Shown: positions 1 to 8,055 of the stretch, one piece after another
How the letters are laid out: every line of letters begins with the position of its first letter
How positions within the stretch are numbered: position 1 is the stretch's first letter
Assembly (NCBI GenBank): GCA_943325655.2
Contig: CALPQG020000017.1
Location: 1 to 15,198 of the forward strand
DNA from: Bifidobacterium breve
GTDB taxonomy: Bacteria; Bacteroidota; Bacteroidia; Cytophagales; UBA9547
Direction of reading: 5' to 3'
DNA length: 15,198 nucleotides
Notes under the pieces: generated by a model
The model's input: only the letters and a program-made list of their open reading frames with translations
What the model was told of the DNA's origin: nothing
Databases searched by the model: none
Program-made: the position numbers and the translations under genes

Positions 1-884
1 ATTTTAGAACAAGGCCTGCAATTTAAATGGTTGTTTTCAATAACCGTAAAAGGGGTTTGGTAGGGCGCAAATCCAAGTGCTGGCACCGTATTTCCCCAAA
101 TAGCAATAACCTCTTTTTTAAAGGCCGAGGCAATATGCATCAAACCGGTATCATGAGAAATTACTTTTGAAGCCTGACGAATTATGGAAGCCGATTGGTT
201 CAGGTGATACTGGCCACAAGCGTTCACAATATTTTGTGTTCCACAAGCAGCTATAATTGCTTGGGCATTTGCAGCATCTTCTTTGCCACCCAACAACACC
301 AATGGCTGGGTAATTTGCTTACAAAGCGCAATCATTTTAGGCAAAGGCAATTTTTTGGTATAATGTTGTCCTCCAATGGCATAAGCATCATATCCCTGTG
401 AAAAAATAGTTGGAAAGTCAGCCAGTTTTACGTCGTCTTTTGAAGGAATAAAATAATCTAAACCCTGATGGTCATTTTCAATTCCTAAATGAGCAACCGT
501 ATCCATGTAACGGTCTACCACGTGGCTGTTGTTCATTCGGTTGATTTTCCATTTCACCAACAACCACTTTTTAAAATTTAGTTTCTTAAAACTACGACTT
601 TCAACACCCAAACGAAGCTTGATAATCATTGTGCGCAGGTTGTTATGCAAATCAATTACCAGGTCATAATTTTCATTTTTGAGTGCAGTAATGGTTTCAG
701 AAAGGTTTTTGTCGTAATAAAAAGTTTTGCTCAGGTAAGGATTATTTTCAACAATAGATTTGAAATTGATTTTGGTGCAATAATGAATTTCCGCTTCGGG
801 CAATTGATTTTTAAGGCATCTTAAAACTGGGGTAGTAAGAACTATATCACCAATAGAAGAAAATCGAAGGATAAGTATTTTCAT
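1..884 (-). CDS. Glycosyltransferase family 9 (LPS heptosyltransferase-like), partial
   Basis: Reading the minus strand from an ATG at 884 gives 294 codons without a stop up to the left edge, so the C-terminus lies outside the window; family members are usually about 340 residues. The N-terminus (MKILILRFSSIGDIVLTTPV) is the typical GT9 opening, with the glycine-containing loop of the first Rossmann fold. The second fold carries an LVLLGGKED strand-loop (about 195-203) and a SHDTGLMHIASAF segment (about 243-255), the nucleotide-sugar site of WaaF/WaaC-like enzymes. A CRPCSK motif stands at the truncated end. The family transfers ADP-heptose or related sugars to lipopolysaccharide core at the cytoplasmic face of the inner membrane; the exact donor and acceptor cannot be read here. 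The gene diverges from glmM across 296 bp. Family call firm, substrate open. Confidence 0.9.
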   Translation of the reverse strand, partial: MKILILRFSSIGDIVLTTPVLRCLKNQLPEAEIHYCTKINFKSIVENNPYLSKTFYYDKNLSETITALKNENYDLVIDLHNNLRTMIIKLRLGVESRSFKKLNFKKWLLVKWKINRMNNSHVVDRYMDTVAHLGIENDHQGLDYFIPSKDDVKLADFPTIFSQGYDAYAIGGQHYTKKLPLPKMIALCKQITQPLVLLGGKEDAANAQAIIAACGTQNIVNACGQYHLNQSASIIRQASKVISHDTGLMHIASAFKKEVIAIWGNTVPALGFAPYQTPFTVIENNHLNCRPCSK

Positions 885-1134
885 TATTGCATTAATTTCG
901 ATGCCTGAATTTGTAGTACAATGCTAACACTTTTAACGCATTTAATAAACACATATTATGAAAAATAAGAATTCAGTGCTGTTTGGAATAGCTTTGATGT
1001 TATTTTAAATTGTATTCAAAAAAAATTCAAACAAGACATAAATAATTTACAACTTCAATTCGTTTACAATGAACATTTTACCCTTCTTGAATTTATATTT
1101 TTTTTAAAAAATACCTTTTTGTGGTAAAAAGAAT

Positions 1135-1142
1135 TAATTTTG
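1135..1142 (+). promoter_or_regulatory. Putative promoter -7 box for glmM
   Basis: TAATTTTG matches the Bacteroidota -7 consensus TAnnTTTG and lies 38 bp before the GTG start of glmM. No good -33 TTTG was found at the usual spacing (the nearest, at 1118-1121, is only 13 bp away), so this is a half-site prediction. The rest of the 885-1180 spacer is very AT-rich. It holds only tiny open frames, among them a 16-codon one at 958-1008. Confidence 0.4.
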
Positions 1143-1180
1143 TAAGCTAGGTCACAACATACATTTTTAATAGAAAATTA

Positions 1181-2575
1181 GTGTCATTAATAAAATCAAT
1201 ATCAGGAATTAGAGGAACCATCGGGGGGAAAGTAGGAGAATCACTTTCACCTTTGGATGTGGTAAAATATACTGCGGCATTCGGTACATGGATGAAGCAA
1301 AACAGCAAATCAAATACCATCGTTATTGGTCGTGATGCCCGTACTTCTGGTCCTATGATCAGTGCTATCGTTACCGCTACCCTTCAATCTGTAGGGATTT
1401 CTGTGATTGATTTAGGTCTTTCAACCACTCCAACGGTAGAAATTGCTGTAACTGGTGAAAATGCTGGCGGAGGAATTGTCATCACTGCAAGCCACAATCC
1501 TGGACAATGGAATGCCTTAAAATTGCTGAACGAAAAAGGAGAATTTATTTCTGACCTTGACGGACAAGACGTATTGAACATTGCGGATCAAGAATCATTT
1601 GATTTTGTGGACGTAAAACATATTGGAGGTTACAAAACCGACAACAATTACATCAAAAAACACATAGACTTGATTTTGGCTTTACCTCTGGTAGACAGAG
1701 AAGCCATTGCCAGCCGCAACTTTAGAATTTGCGTGGATGCCGTAAACTCAAGCGGAGGTATTGCTGTACCAATGTTATTGGAAGCATTGGGAGTACAAAA
1801 AGTGACCAAAATTAATTGTGAGCCTACAGGAATTTTTGCGCACAATCCTGAGCCATTGGCTGAACACCTTACGCAAATCTCCAATGAAATCAAAAATGGC
1901 AAATACGATTTGGGTATTGTCGTTGACCCGGATGTAGACAGACTTGCTTTTGTTTGTGAAGAAGGAAGTATGTTTGGAGAAGAATATACATTGGTGGCAG
2001 TAGCTGATTATGTATTGAAAAATAAAGTTGGCAATACCGTTTCTAATTTATCTTCTACCAGGGCATTGCGTGATGTTACTGAAAAAGCAGGAGGTACTTA
2101 TTTCGCTTCAGCGGTTGGGGAAGTAAATGTAGTTACGGCAATGAAAGCCAACAATGCAGTGATTGGTGGTGAAGGAAATGGCGGAATTATTTATCCTGAC
2201 AGCCATTATGGTAGAGATGCTTTGGTTGGAATCGCCTTGTTTTTGAGTCATTTGGCAAAATATGGTAAAACCATTTCTATGCTAAAATCAAAATATCCGA
2301 TGTACCACATGTCCAAAAACAAGGTTGAACTGACACCGGACATTGACATGGACAATATATTTGAAGAAGTAAAAAACAAATATAAAAAACAGCCCATGAA
2401 TGAAATTGATGGCTTAAAAATAGAATTTGATAACCAATGGGTTCACCTTCGTAAATCGAATACAGAACCAATTATCAGGATATATTCTGAATCGGAATCT
2501 AAGGCCACGGCAGATTATTTGGCCAATAAAATCATTACCGATATCAAGGAAATTATTACAGTGAAGTCTGAATAA
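1181..2575 (+). CDS. glmM: Phosphoglucosamine mutase
   Basis: A 464-residue alpha-D-phosphohexomutase that interconverts GlcN-6-P and GlcN-1-P, feeding UDP-GlcNAc synthesis for peptidoglycan and lipopolysaccharide. All four family sites are visible: the phosphoserine loop ITASHNPGQWNALK with Ser104; the metal loop DPDVDR with Asp249, Asp251 and Asp253; the sugar-binding loop GGEGNGG (329-335); and the phosphate-binding loop RKSNTEPIIR (424-433). The ASHNP-x-QWNALK form is the one usual in Bacteroidota GlmM. The start is GTG: it gives MSLIKSISGIRGTIGG, which matches the start of homologues, and no ATG lies nearby. Length is normal. Specificity for glucosamine rather than mannose or glucose phosphates is inferred from the family branch. 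A hairpin terminator follows directly. Confidence 0.95.
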   Translation: MSLIKSISGIRGTIGGKVGESLSPLDVVKYTAAFGTWMKQNSKSNTIVIGRDARTSGPMISAIVTATLQSVGISVIDLGLSTTPTVEIAVTGENAGGGIVITASHNPGQWNALKLLNEKGEFISDLDGQDVLNIADQESFDFVDVKHIGGYKTDNNYIKKHIDLILALPLVDREAIASRNFRICVDAVNSSGGIAVPMLLEALGVQKVTKINCEPTGIFAHNPEPLAEHLTQISNEIKNGKYDLGIVVDPDVDRLAFVCEEGSMFGEEYTLVAVADYVLKNKVGNTVSNLSSTRALRDVTEKAGGTYFASAVGEVNVVTAMKANNAVIGGEGNGGIIYPDSHYGRDALVGIALFLSHLAKYGKTISMLKSKYPMYHMSKNKVELTPDIDMDNIFEEVKNKYKKQPMNEIDGLKIEFDNQWVHLRKSNTEPIIRIYSESESKATADYLANKIITDIKEIITVKSE

Positions 2576-2585
2576 AATTTATCCC

Positions 2586-2614
2586 AAGGAATAGCTTCAT
2601 CGCTATTCCTTTTT
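2586..2614 (+). terminator. Intrinsic terminator after glmM
   Basis: A perfect 10-bp stem, AAGGAATAGC (2586-2595) with GCTATTCCTT (2602-2611), encloses a 6-nt loop and runs into TTTT ending at 2614. It starts 11 bp after the glmM stop, so glmM is probably transcribed apart from the next two genes. Confidence 0.85.
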
Positions 2615-2639
2615 AGTTGAATACCTAAGTAATATTTGT

Positions 2640-3125
2640 ATGCATAAAATCCCGTTTTTATTGGTTTGCTTACTATTGACATTGTTCCAGGTTTCGGCAC
2701 AAACTACTGAAAATTTGGACAGCTACAGGCCAAAGTTTGACACCAAAACACCCCTTACAAATACTACTCCCCAAGGAAAAGAAGCCATAAAGCCTACTTT
2801 CGACATCACCAAAAGTCTGAACGAAAAGCTCGATTCTATTGCTGAAAGAAACAAAGTAATCAAATTTGCTCAAGGCTATAGGATTATTGTGTATTCAGGT
2901 ACCCAAAAAGAAGAAGTAAAAAAAGCCCGAGAAAAAGTATACAGCATTTATCCCGACATCGATATTCATCAAATTTATAAACAACCTGATTATAAAATTA
3001 AGGTAGGCGATTTTACCAACCGATTTGAAGCACATCAAGCCTTGAATGAATTGAAAAAAGTATTCCCAGAGGCATTAATTACCATGGAGCAAGTAAATAT
3101 TATCCATACTTCTTCAAGCAAATAA
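2640..3125 (+). CDS. Exported SPOR-domain protein
   Basis: A 161-residue protein. Residues 1-20 form a signal peptide (a Lys-bearing start, a hydrophobic run LLVCLLLTLFQV, then a small-residue cleavage site SA-Q). A polar linker of about 55 residues follows. Residues about 77-154 form a SPOR domain: YRIIVYSG opens the first beta strand, KAREKVYSIYP the first helix, YKIKVGDF is the hallmark second strand, and FEAHQALNELKKVFPEALI covers the second helix and last strand. SPOR domains bind denuded septal glycan, so the protein probably acts in the periplasm near the division site. It is separated from the following M20 gene by only 8 bp, so the two are probably co-transcribed. No catalytic domain is present. 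Confidence 0.85.
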   Translation: MHKIPFLLVCLLLTLFQVSAQTTENLDSYRPKFDTKTPLTNTTPQGKEAIKPTFDITKSLNEKLDSIAERNKVIKFAQGYRIIVYSGTQKEEVKKAREKVYSIYPDIDIHQIYKQPDYKIKVGDFTNRFEAHQALNELKKVFPEALITMEQVNIIHTSSSK

Positions 3126-3133
3126 TTGAAATA

Positions 3134-4315
3134 ATGAAAGATAAAATACAAGTACTTGCAGCAAGTTTCGCAAAAGAAGTCATTGACTACCGTCATTTTT
3201 TACACGCAAATCCTGAATTATCCTTTCAAGAATTCAATACAGCAAAATTTGTGGCAGCAACTTTACGCAGTTTCGGCATTGAACCTCAGGAAGGTGTTGC
3301 AGGAACAGGAGTAGTTGCCCTTATCAAAGGAAAAAATCCTGACAAAAAAGTAGTAGCGCTTCGTGCGGATATGGATGCTTTGCCGATTACTGAAGCCAAT
3401 GATGTTGCTTACAAATCTAAAAATATAGGTGTTATGCACGCCTGTGGCCATGATGTGCATACGTCATCTTTATTGGGAACCGCCAGAATTTTGCAAGCAC
3501 TTAAAGATGAATTTGAAGGTACGGTTAAATTAATTTTTCAACCTGGAGAAGAGTTGTTGCCTGGTGGCGCCTCATTGATGATTAAAGAAGGCGTTTTAGA
3601 AAACCCTACACCAAATGGCATTTTAGGACAGCACGTAATGCCCTTATTACCCGCGGGTACAGTTGGTTTCAGGGAAGGCATGTACATGGCAAGTGCTGAT
3701 GAAATATATGTAACGGTTACAGGAAAAGGCGGTCATGCAGCGATGCCGGAAATTAACATCGATCCGGTATTAATTGCCGCACATATCATTGTGGCCATGC
3801 AACAAATAGTAAGCAGAAATTGCAGTCCTAAAATTCCTTCAGTACTCTCTTTTGGAAAAGTGACCGCTGCTGGTGCGACCAATATTATTCCTAATGAAGT
3901 AAAAATGGAAGGTACTTTCAGAACGATGGATGAAAACTGGAGGGCTGAAGCACATCTTAAAATGGTAAAACTGGCGGAATCAATTGCAGAAGGTATGGGT
4001 GGAAACTGCCACTTCGATATTCATAAAGGATACCCTTATTTAGAAAATCATCCTGCACTGACCAATAGAATGAAAAATGCAGCCATCGAGTATTTAGGTG
4101 AAGATAAAGTAGTTAACCTTGACATCTGGATGGCGGCTGAAGATTTTGCATTTTACACCCAGCATACTGATGCTTGTTTTTACAGGCTCGGAATTCGCAA
4201 TGAAGCGCTCGGAATTACCTCTTCGGTACATACCCCCACATTTGACATTGATGAGTCAGCCTTGGAAACAGGTTCAGGATTAATGGCCTGGTTGGTATGG
4301 AATGAACTCAAATAA
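3134..4315 (+). CDS. M20-family metallo-amidohydrolase (N-acyl amino acid / hippurate hydrolase type)
   Basis: A 393-residue two-domain zinc peptidase of the M20D type. Metal-site residues are visible: HACGHDVH with Cys104 and His106, QPGEE with the Glu139-Glu140 pair, GQH with His167, and His366 in SSVHTPTFDIDE. The dimerisation-domain signature TGKGGHAAMPEINIDP (197-212) and the MAAEDFAFY segment (333-341) are also present. Relatives cleave amide bonds of N-acyl amino acids (acetyl, benzoyl, indole-acetyl conjugates) or small peptides; the natural substrate cannot be told from sequence. There is no signal peptide, so the protein is cytosolic. The gene starts 8 bp after the SPOR gene, which suggests one transcript. 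The pairing raises a possible link to cell-wall peptide turnover, but this is inference only. Confidence 0.9.
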   Translation: MKDKIQVLAASFAKEVIDYRHFLHANPELSFQEFNTAKFVAATLRSFGIEPQEGVAGTGVVALIKGKNPDKKVVALRADMDALPITEANDVAYKSKNIGVMHACGHDVHTSSLLGTARILQALKDEFEGTVKLIFQPGEELLPGGASLMIKEGVLENPTPNGILGQHVMPLLPAGTVGFREGMYMASADEIYVTVTGKGGHAAMPEINIDPVLIAAHIIVAMQQIVSRNCSPKIPSVLSFGKVTAAGATNIIPNEVKMEGTFRTMDENWRAEAHLKMVKLAESIAEGMGGNCHFDIHKGYPYLENHPALTNRMKNAAIEYLGEDKVVNLDIWMAAEDFAFYTQHTDACFYRLGIRNEALGITSSVHTPTFDIDESALETGSGLMAWLVWNELK

Positions 4316-4408
4316 CTGAAATTTTTGAATTTTATGGTGTTATTATCAATTTTTATCATTTGAGTCCGTACACCCCCTCCTCATGAATATTCTTGTTAAA
4401 TTAAGCTT

Positions 4409-4795
4409 ATGGGCACAAATACAATAGTGGTGATTGACGATGATACTATTCAGCATTTTATCGCTAAGACAATATTTAAAAATATTGATGCTGACATTCA
4501 TTTGAAATCATTTTTAGGTGCTGATCTTGCCCTGACTTATTTGGCAGCTTTGCCTGTGGAAGAAATGCCAATGGTCATTCTTCTAGATTTAAATATGCCG
4601 AAGATGGATGGCTGGGATTTTTTAAACAGGTATAAAGATTTTCAACATAAAACCGAAGTAATTATTGTGAGCGCTTCTATTAATCCAATTGATATCAATA
4701 AAGCAGCTATTTATGAAGATGTGAAGCACTTTATCACAAAACCTTTTGACCGAAAAAAAGTGGCTGAAATGGTTAATGCCTATAGGGTAAAATGA
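4409..4795 (+). CDS. Single-domain response regulator (CheY-like receiver)
   Basis: A 128-residue stand-alone receiver domain with no output domain. The acidic pocket is Asp10-Asp11-Asp12 in VVIDDD. The phospho-acceptor is Asp60 in ILLDLNMPKMDGWDF. The switch Ser88 is in IIVSAS, and the conserved Lys111 is in FITKPF. All residues needed for phosphorylation are therefore present. Such proteins relay phosphate in phosphorelays or act through protein contacts. No histidine kinase lies in the window, so the partner is unknown. It follows the M20 gene by 93 bp on the same strand; no clear terminator or promoter was seen between them. Confidence 0.92.
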   Translation: MGTNTIVVIDDDTIQHFIAKTIFKNIDADIHLKSFLGADLALTYLAALPVEEMPMVILLDLNMPKMDGWDFLNRYKDFQHKTEVIIVSASINPIDINKAAIYEDVKHFITKPFDRKKVAEMVNAYRVK

Positions 4796-5298
4796 TGAAT
4801 ATTGAACATTGGGTGAAGTTATAAGTAACATGATGAACAGGTGGTTGATTGTGTTTTGAAAATACATTGATGTAGATCATCTGGTCATCGACAATGAGAT
4901 GAAACGCAGAGGAATGCAGATGACGATTCTTGTTTGTTTGCTTTGTAAACGGATTTGACTTTTTGTTATTGGTGTATTTTATGGCCATCAATCGATTTAA
5001 ACAGCCAAGATGCTACATATCCTAAATGCTTGTTGGGGAATTTTTGCTTGTGCTTCCTATCTTGGTATTGCTTCCTGGGTGCACTTATTTATTTTACTGG
5101 CACCAATATTTGTCTTGTCGCTTTATGAATTATCTCAAAAAAAGAAATTACCATCTCCATTTTGATTGTAAGTAATATAAGTAATAAACTTAGGTCAAAA
5201 CCATTTACAAACAATCTCATTTCATCGTTAATCATTATAAAAATAAGAAAATGAAAAATCAATCATCTTTTTAACTTTTAAAAGCTGTTTGTTAGCCT
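4796..5298. other. Gene-poor spacer between response regulator and helicase
   Basis: About 500 bp between a plus-strand and a minus-strand gene. The only candidate gene is the short membrane ORF at 5010-5165, listed separately. The rest is AT-rich with no tRNA-like fold or strong hairpin. A minus-strand open frame across 4773-4991 has no recognisable domain and overlaps the regulator's end, so it is not called. Confidence 0.5.
5010..5165 (+). CDS. Candidate small membrane protein (51 aa)
   Basis: An ATG at 5010 opens 51 codons ending in TGA. The peptide begins MLHILNACWGIFACAS and has a continuous hydrophobic stretch from about residue 8 to 38 (including SWVHLFILLAPIFVLSL). A basic tail follows with KKK at 44-46, compatible with one long or two short membrane segments and a positive-inside C-terminus. 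No family is recognised. There is no clear ribosome-binding site, but that is normal in this phylum. It could equally be chance in an AT-rich spacer: short hydrophobic ORFs arise easily there. The composition, balanced for Leu, Ile, Trp and Tyr and ending in a charged tail, is the main argument in favour. Confidence 0.35.
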   Translation: MLHILNACWGIFACASYLGIASWVHLFILLAPIFVLSLYELSQKKKLPSPF

Positions 5299-5331
5299 AA
5301 AAAAGTGCTACATAAACTCCCAAGCACTTTT
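5299..5331 (-). terminator. Intrinsic terminator of the helicase gene, overlapping its stop codon
   Basis: A perfect 9-bp inverted repeat (AAAAGTGCT at 5301-5309, AGCACTTTT at 5323-5331) surrounds a 13-nt loop. On the minus strand the hairpin ends in six T residues (5304-5299). The stop codon (5310-5308) sits partly in the stem, so the last helicase codons encode the upstream arm. Confidence 0.75.
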
Positions 5332-7221
5332 ATATGCTTGTAATTTTTCAGCATGGTCAATGAAATTTCCATAAAATGGATGATGGGCCAACGTGGCACT
5401 ATCTCCAATGACCACCAATTTTTTTCGCGCTCGGGTCATGGCAACATTCATTCTTCTAATATCCGCCAAGAAACCAATTTCAGACTTGTCATTGCTTCTG
5501 GTCATACTGATATATACGACATCACGTTCTTGTCCCTGAAAACTATCTACCGTATTGATGTCTATATATGCTTTATATGCTACTAATTCCGGTGAACTTT
5601 CCAATTGTTCTTTGAGTACGTAAACCTGCTGTTTGTATGGTGCTATGACAGCAATAGAAGGAAAATGTTCCAGGTTATAATGCGAAGAAAGTTCATTCAC
5701 CAAAGCCGTCAAATGTTTCATCAACAAGCCAGCTTCTTCAGGATTAGAGGTGCTCGTTCCTTCTGCTTTTTCATCAAATCCACAACCAGCAGTATCTACA
5801 TAATTCAGAGGGTAATCATTTTCAAATAAAGTTCGGGTAGCCACTGAGGCATGTGCCTGCAATTGATGGTTATAAAATACTGCAGATGAATATTCCATAA
5901 TGTCGGCATGCATTCTATATTGCTCATTCAGAAGGGTTACTGCTTCCGGATGCAAGGCAACACATTTTTCAAGTAAGGTATGGTTAAATCCTTTTTTAGC
6001 CGCCTCGTTTGATTTTATCGTGGGTGGCAATTGGCAATGGTCTCCAGCCAACACTACCTTTTTGGCTTTTAAAATCGGTATCCAACAGGCTGGTTCCAGG
6101 GCTTGTCCGGCTTCGTCAATAATGACGGTTTCGTACTTGAGGTTTCGAATCATGTAATTGTTGGCGCCAACAAGTGTGGCTGTAATTACCTGCGCTTTGG
6201 TCAACAAATCATCGATGATATATTGTTCCGTATTGCCCACATCTTTCATGATTTTATGGGCCTCATTCAACAATAATTTTCTTTGTTCTCTTTCTTCTCG
6301 GCCAAAATTGCGCTTGTATTTGTGCGCCATATTTTTGTATTCCTGTGCCTGCTTTTTGAGTTTTTTTACTTCTTTGTGCATGTGGTGTTCATGCATTTTA
6401 GCATCAAGGGTAAGCGCCATTAGTCGTTCGTTTACCCTTGCCGGATTTCCAACCCTTAACACATTGATTCCTTCCTGATGCAATTTTTCGGTGAGCAAAT
6501 CGACGGCAGTGTTGCTGGGAGCACAAACCAAAATTTGTTTGTTTTCTTGTTTTAACAATGCTTTAATTGCCTGTACCAAGGTGGTGGTTTTGCCAGTACC
6601 CGGAGGGCCATGTACAATTGCCAATTCATTGGCCGTAAGAATTTTATAGACTGCTTGTTGTTGAGAAAAATTTAATGCAGGAATTTCGTATTGAAAAGTA
6701 GTGGTTTTAAAAGAGGGTTTTTTGTCTCCAATCAAAATGTTTCTTAACAAAGCATTTTCAATGGTATTCAAATCGTTTGCCTGTTTTAAGGCTTCAATCA
6801 TTTCATGGTAACTGTTGTCATCAAACAGTAAATCAATCCCTAATTTACCATCACGGGTCCAGTCTGGAAGTTCATCGGTACGCAGTGTAATTTTAAGTCG
6901 GTTGTTGCTCAGGTGAGCAATGGTGCCTTCAACCCGGTCGTTTGCAGGGTCGTGGTTTCCAAACAAAACCGCAGGCATGCCATACCTTAATTTATGAGAA
7001 ATTTCAAGATGCGAAGTGCGTTCAACTTCCACGGTCAAATAATCGCCACGACTCATTTCCGAGCCTCTTATGGCAATAGGATACCAGGTTAAGCCATTGC
7101 CTCGACGCTCCGAAACCGTAGATTTTTCGGTCAATTGACGGTATTGTAAGCGATCTTCTTCCCGCTCAAGTTGAAGCAATTCCAGCAAATCTTTAAAATA
7201 ATCCATAGACAAAGATAGCAT
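5308..7221 (-). CDS. SF1B (Upf1/IGHMBP2-like) AAA-type DNA/RNA helicase
   Basis: Up to 637 residues. An N-terminal OB-like, stalk-type region (about 1-180) precedes two RecA-like domains. Visible helicase motifs are: Walker A GPPGTGKTTT (205-214); Ia in CAPSNTAVDLL (233-243); Walker B VIIDEAGQ (366-373); motif III GDHCQLPPT (393-401); motif IV NEQYRM (432-437); motif V NTVDSFQGQERD (556-567); and motif VI RMNVAMTRARKKL (590-602). The DEAGQ box and motif order place it in the Upf1-like family, which moves 5' to 3' on single-stranded nucleic acid. A lysine- and glutamate-rich helical insert (about 280-330) corresponds to the family's 1B/1C region. The start may be the second ATG at 7206, since MDYFKDLLELL fits homologue starts better than the first five residues. 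The gene is monocistronic here. Its cellular role in bacteria is not known in detail. Confidence 0.92.
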   Translation of the reverse strand: MLSLSMDYFKDLLELLQLEREEDRLQYRQLTEKSTVSERRGNGLTWYPIAIRGSEMSRGDYLTVEVERTSHLEISHKLRYGMPAVLFGNHDPANDRVEGTIAHLSNNRLKITLRTDELPDWTRDGKLGIDLLFDDNSYHEMIEALKQANDLNTIENALLRNILIGDKKPSFKTTTFQYEIPALNFSQQQAVYKILTANELAIVHGPPGTGKTTTLVQAIKALLKQENKQILVCAPSNTAVDLLTEKLHQEGINVLRVGNPARVNERLMALTLDAKMHEHHMHKEVKKLKKQAQEYKNMAHKYKRNFGREEREQRKLLLNEAHKIMKDVGNTEQYIIDDLLTKAQVITATLVGANNYMIRNLKYETVIIDEAGQALEPACWIPILKAKKVVLAGDHCQLPPTIKSNEAAKKGFNHTLLEKCVALHPEAVTLLNEQYRMHADIMEYSSAVFYNHQLQAHASVATRTLFENDYPLNYVDTAGCGFDEKAEGTSTSNPEEAGLLMKHLTALVNELSSHYNLEHFPSIAVIAPYKQQVYVLKEQLESSPELVAYKAYIDINTVDSFQGQERDVVYISMTRSNDKSEIGFLADIRRMNVAMTRARKKLVVIGDSATLAHHPFYGNFIDHAEKLQAYKSAWEFM

Positions 7222-7340
7222 ATCGTCTTGAATTTTTAAGAGGAAGATTTTCGGGTTTTAGGAGTATGATTTTATAACTTTTCAAAACTTCAATTCCCTA
7301 TTTGTATAGGGCTAAATCGTTAAAATAAATTTACTTATTA

Positions 7341-7379
7341 AGCCTCACCCCAACCCTCTCCAAAAGGAGAGGGAGCTTG
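7341..7379. repeat. REP-like palindromic unit
   Basis: CCCTCTCC (7355-7362) and GGAGAGGG (7367-7374) form a perfect 8-bp stem around AAAA. Outer arms AAGC (7341-7344) and GCTT (7376-7379) also pair, and the segment CTCACCCC precedes the stem. GC-rich units of this form are dispersed in many bacterial genomes. It differs sharply from the AT-rich surroundings and is followed by no T-tract on either strand. Confidence 0.7.
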
Positions 7380-7583
7380 AATTCAATCATAGATTTGTGA
7401 TTCATTCATCAATAATCTGCTTGTTTTAAGCAATTAAGTATTGTATTTGCATTAATGCGTTTGCCCTATTTCCCGTTTTAGTGAAATAATTGGCTCAAAA
7501 AAATACTATGAGTAAGTATTAAATAGATGATGATATTAGTGATTTTGCGAAAGGGATAGACCAGATGCTTCGGTACTGTTTGA

Positions 7584-7836
7584 TCCCGCTTTTCGCGGGA
7601 GAGTGCCGATAGCCCAATGTGTGTTAAGTTAATGAATTTTGATACTATAAAACCCGTGAAAATCTGCTTAATCCGCCAAATCTGTGTGCAATTTGGCCCC
7701 GTTTTTCAACGGGGTTCTTTGTCAAAGAATAATCCCACAAGTGCGGGATGGAACGCAGATCAAGCAGATTAGACGGATCACCGCTGATCTTTTCTTAAGT
7801 TAACGACATTGCCGATAGCCGACCCGCCTCGGCGGG
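7584..7836. repeat. Cluster of dispersed-type hairpins and direct/inverted repeats
   Basis: Five compact hairpins lie within 253 bp: TCCCGC/GCGGGA (7584-7600); an imperfect inverted repeat of 14 matches in 16 between 7661-7676 and 7755-7770; CCCCGTT/AACGGGG (7697-7714); ATCCCAC/GCGGGAT with one mismatch (7732-7749); and CCCGCC/GGCGGG (7823-7836). Two words occur twice in direct orientation: TGCCGATAGCC (7604-7614 and 7810-7820) and TTAAGTTAAyGA (7624-7635 and 7795-7806). No open frame fits the region. This looks like several stacked non-coding repeat elements rather than a gene remnant. Confidence 0.65.
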
Positions 7837-7986
7837 AAACGTCCCAATAATAATCATATTTCCAGTGCAAAATATTTTATAAGTAATCCCATAAATGAAA
7901 TTATTTAGCCACATATAACTTCATAAATTGTTTCTTTTTAAAATACGCACAATTATTTGCTCCCCACAAGAAATCATCAAAACGCC

Positions 7987-8018
7987 TTGTAAAACTAAAA
8001 CACATTACTCTATATTTG
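7987..8018 (+). promoter_or_regulatory. Putative purT promoter
   Basis: TATATTTG (8011-8018) is a perfect match to the Bacteroidota -7 element TAnnTTTG. A TTG at 7987-7989 stands 21 bp upstream as the -33 element. This predicts transcription starting near 8024, with a leader of about 30 nt before the purT ATG at 8056. That is too short to hold a riboswitch. Confidence 0.6.
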
Positions 8019-8055
8019 TTAAAACTGTTTGTTTCAAATTAATTAGTGTTGACCG

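Noticed and set aside
2631..2638. AATATTTG as a -7 box for the SPOR gene
   Set aside because: One mismatch to TAnnTTTG, and it ends directly before the ATG, so the transcript would start inside the signal-peptide codons.
4773..4991. Minus-strand 72-codon open frame with VDDQMIYINVF and PPVHHVTYNF segments
   Set aside because: It overlaps the end of the response regulator gene in antisense, shows no recognised domain, and has a His/Asn-rich composition typical of unselected AT-rich frames. Conservation in relatives would be needed to revive it.
7584..7836. CRISPR array
   Set aside because: The repeated words are few, unevenly spaced and different from one another, and no cas gene is in the window.
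7222..8055. Possible gene, tRNA or purine riboswitch ahead of purT
   Set aside because: All frames are short and broken, and no tRNA-like fold was seen. The predicted purT leader is only about 30 nt, and the hairpins present are repeat-like and lie upstream of the promoter.
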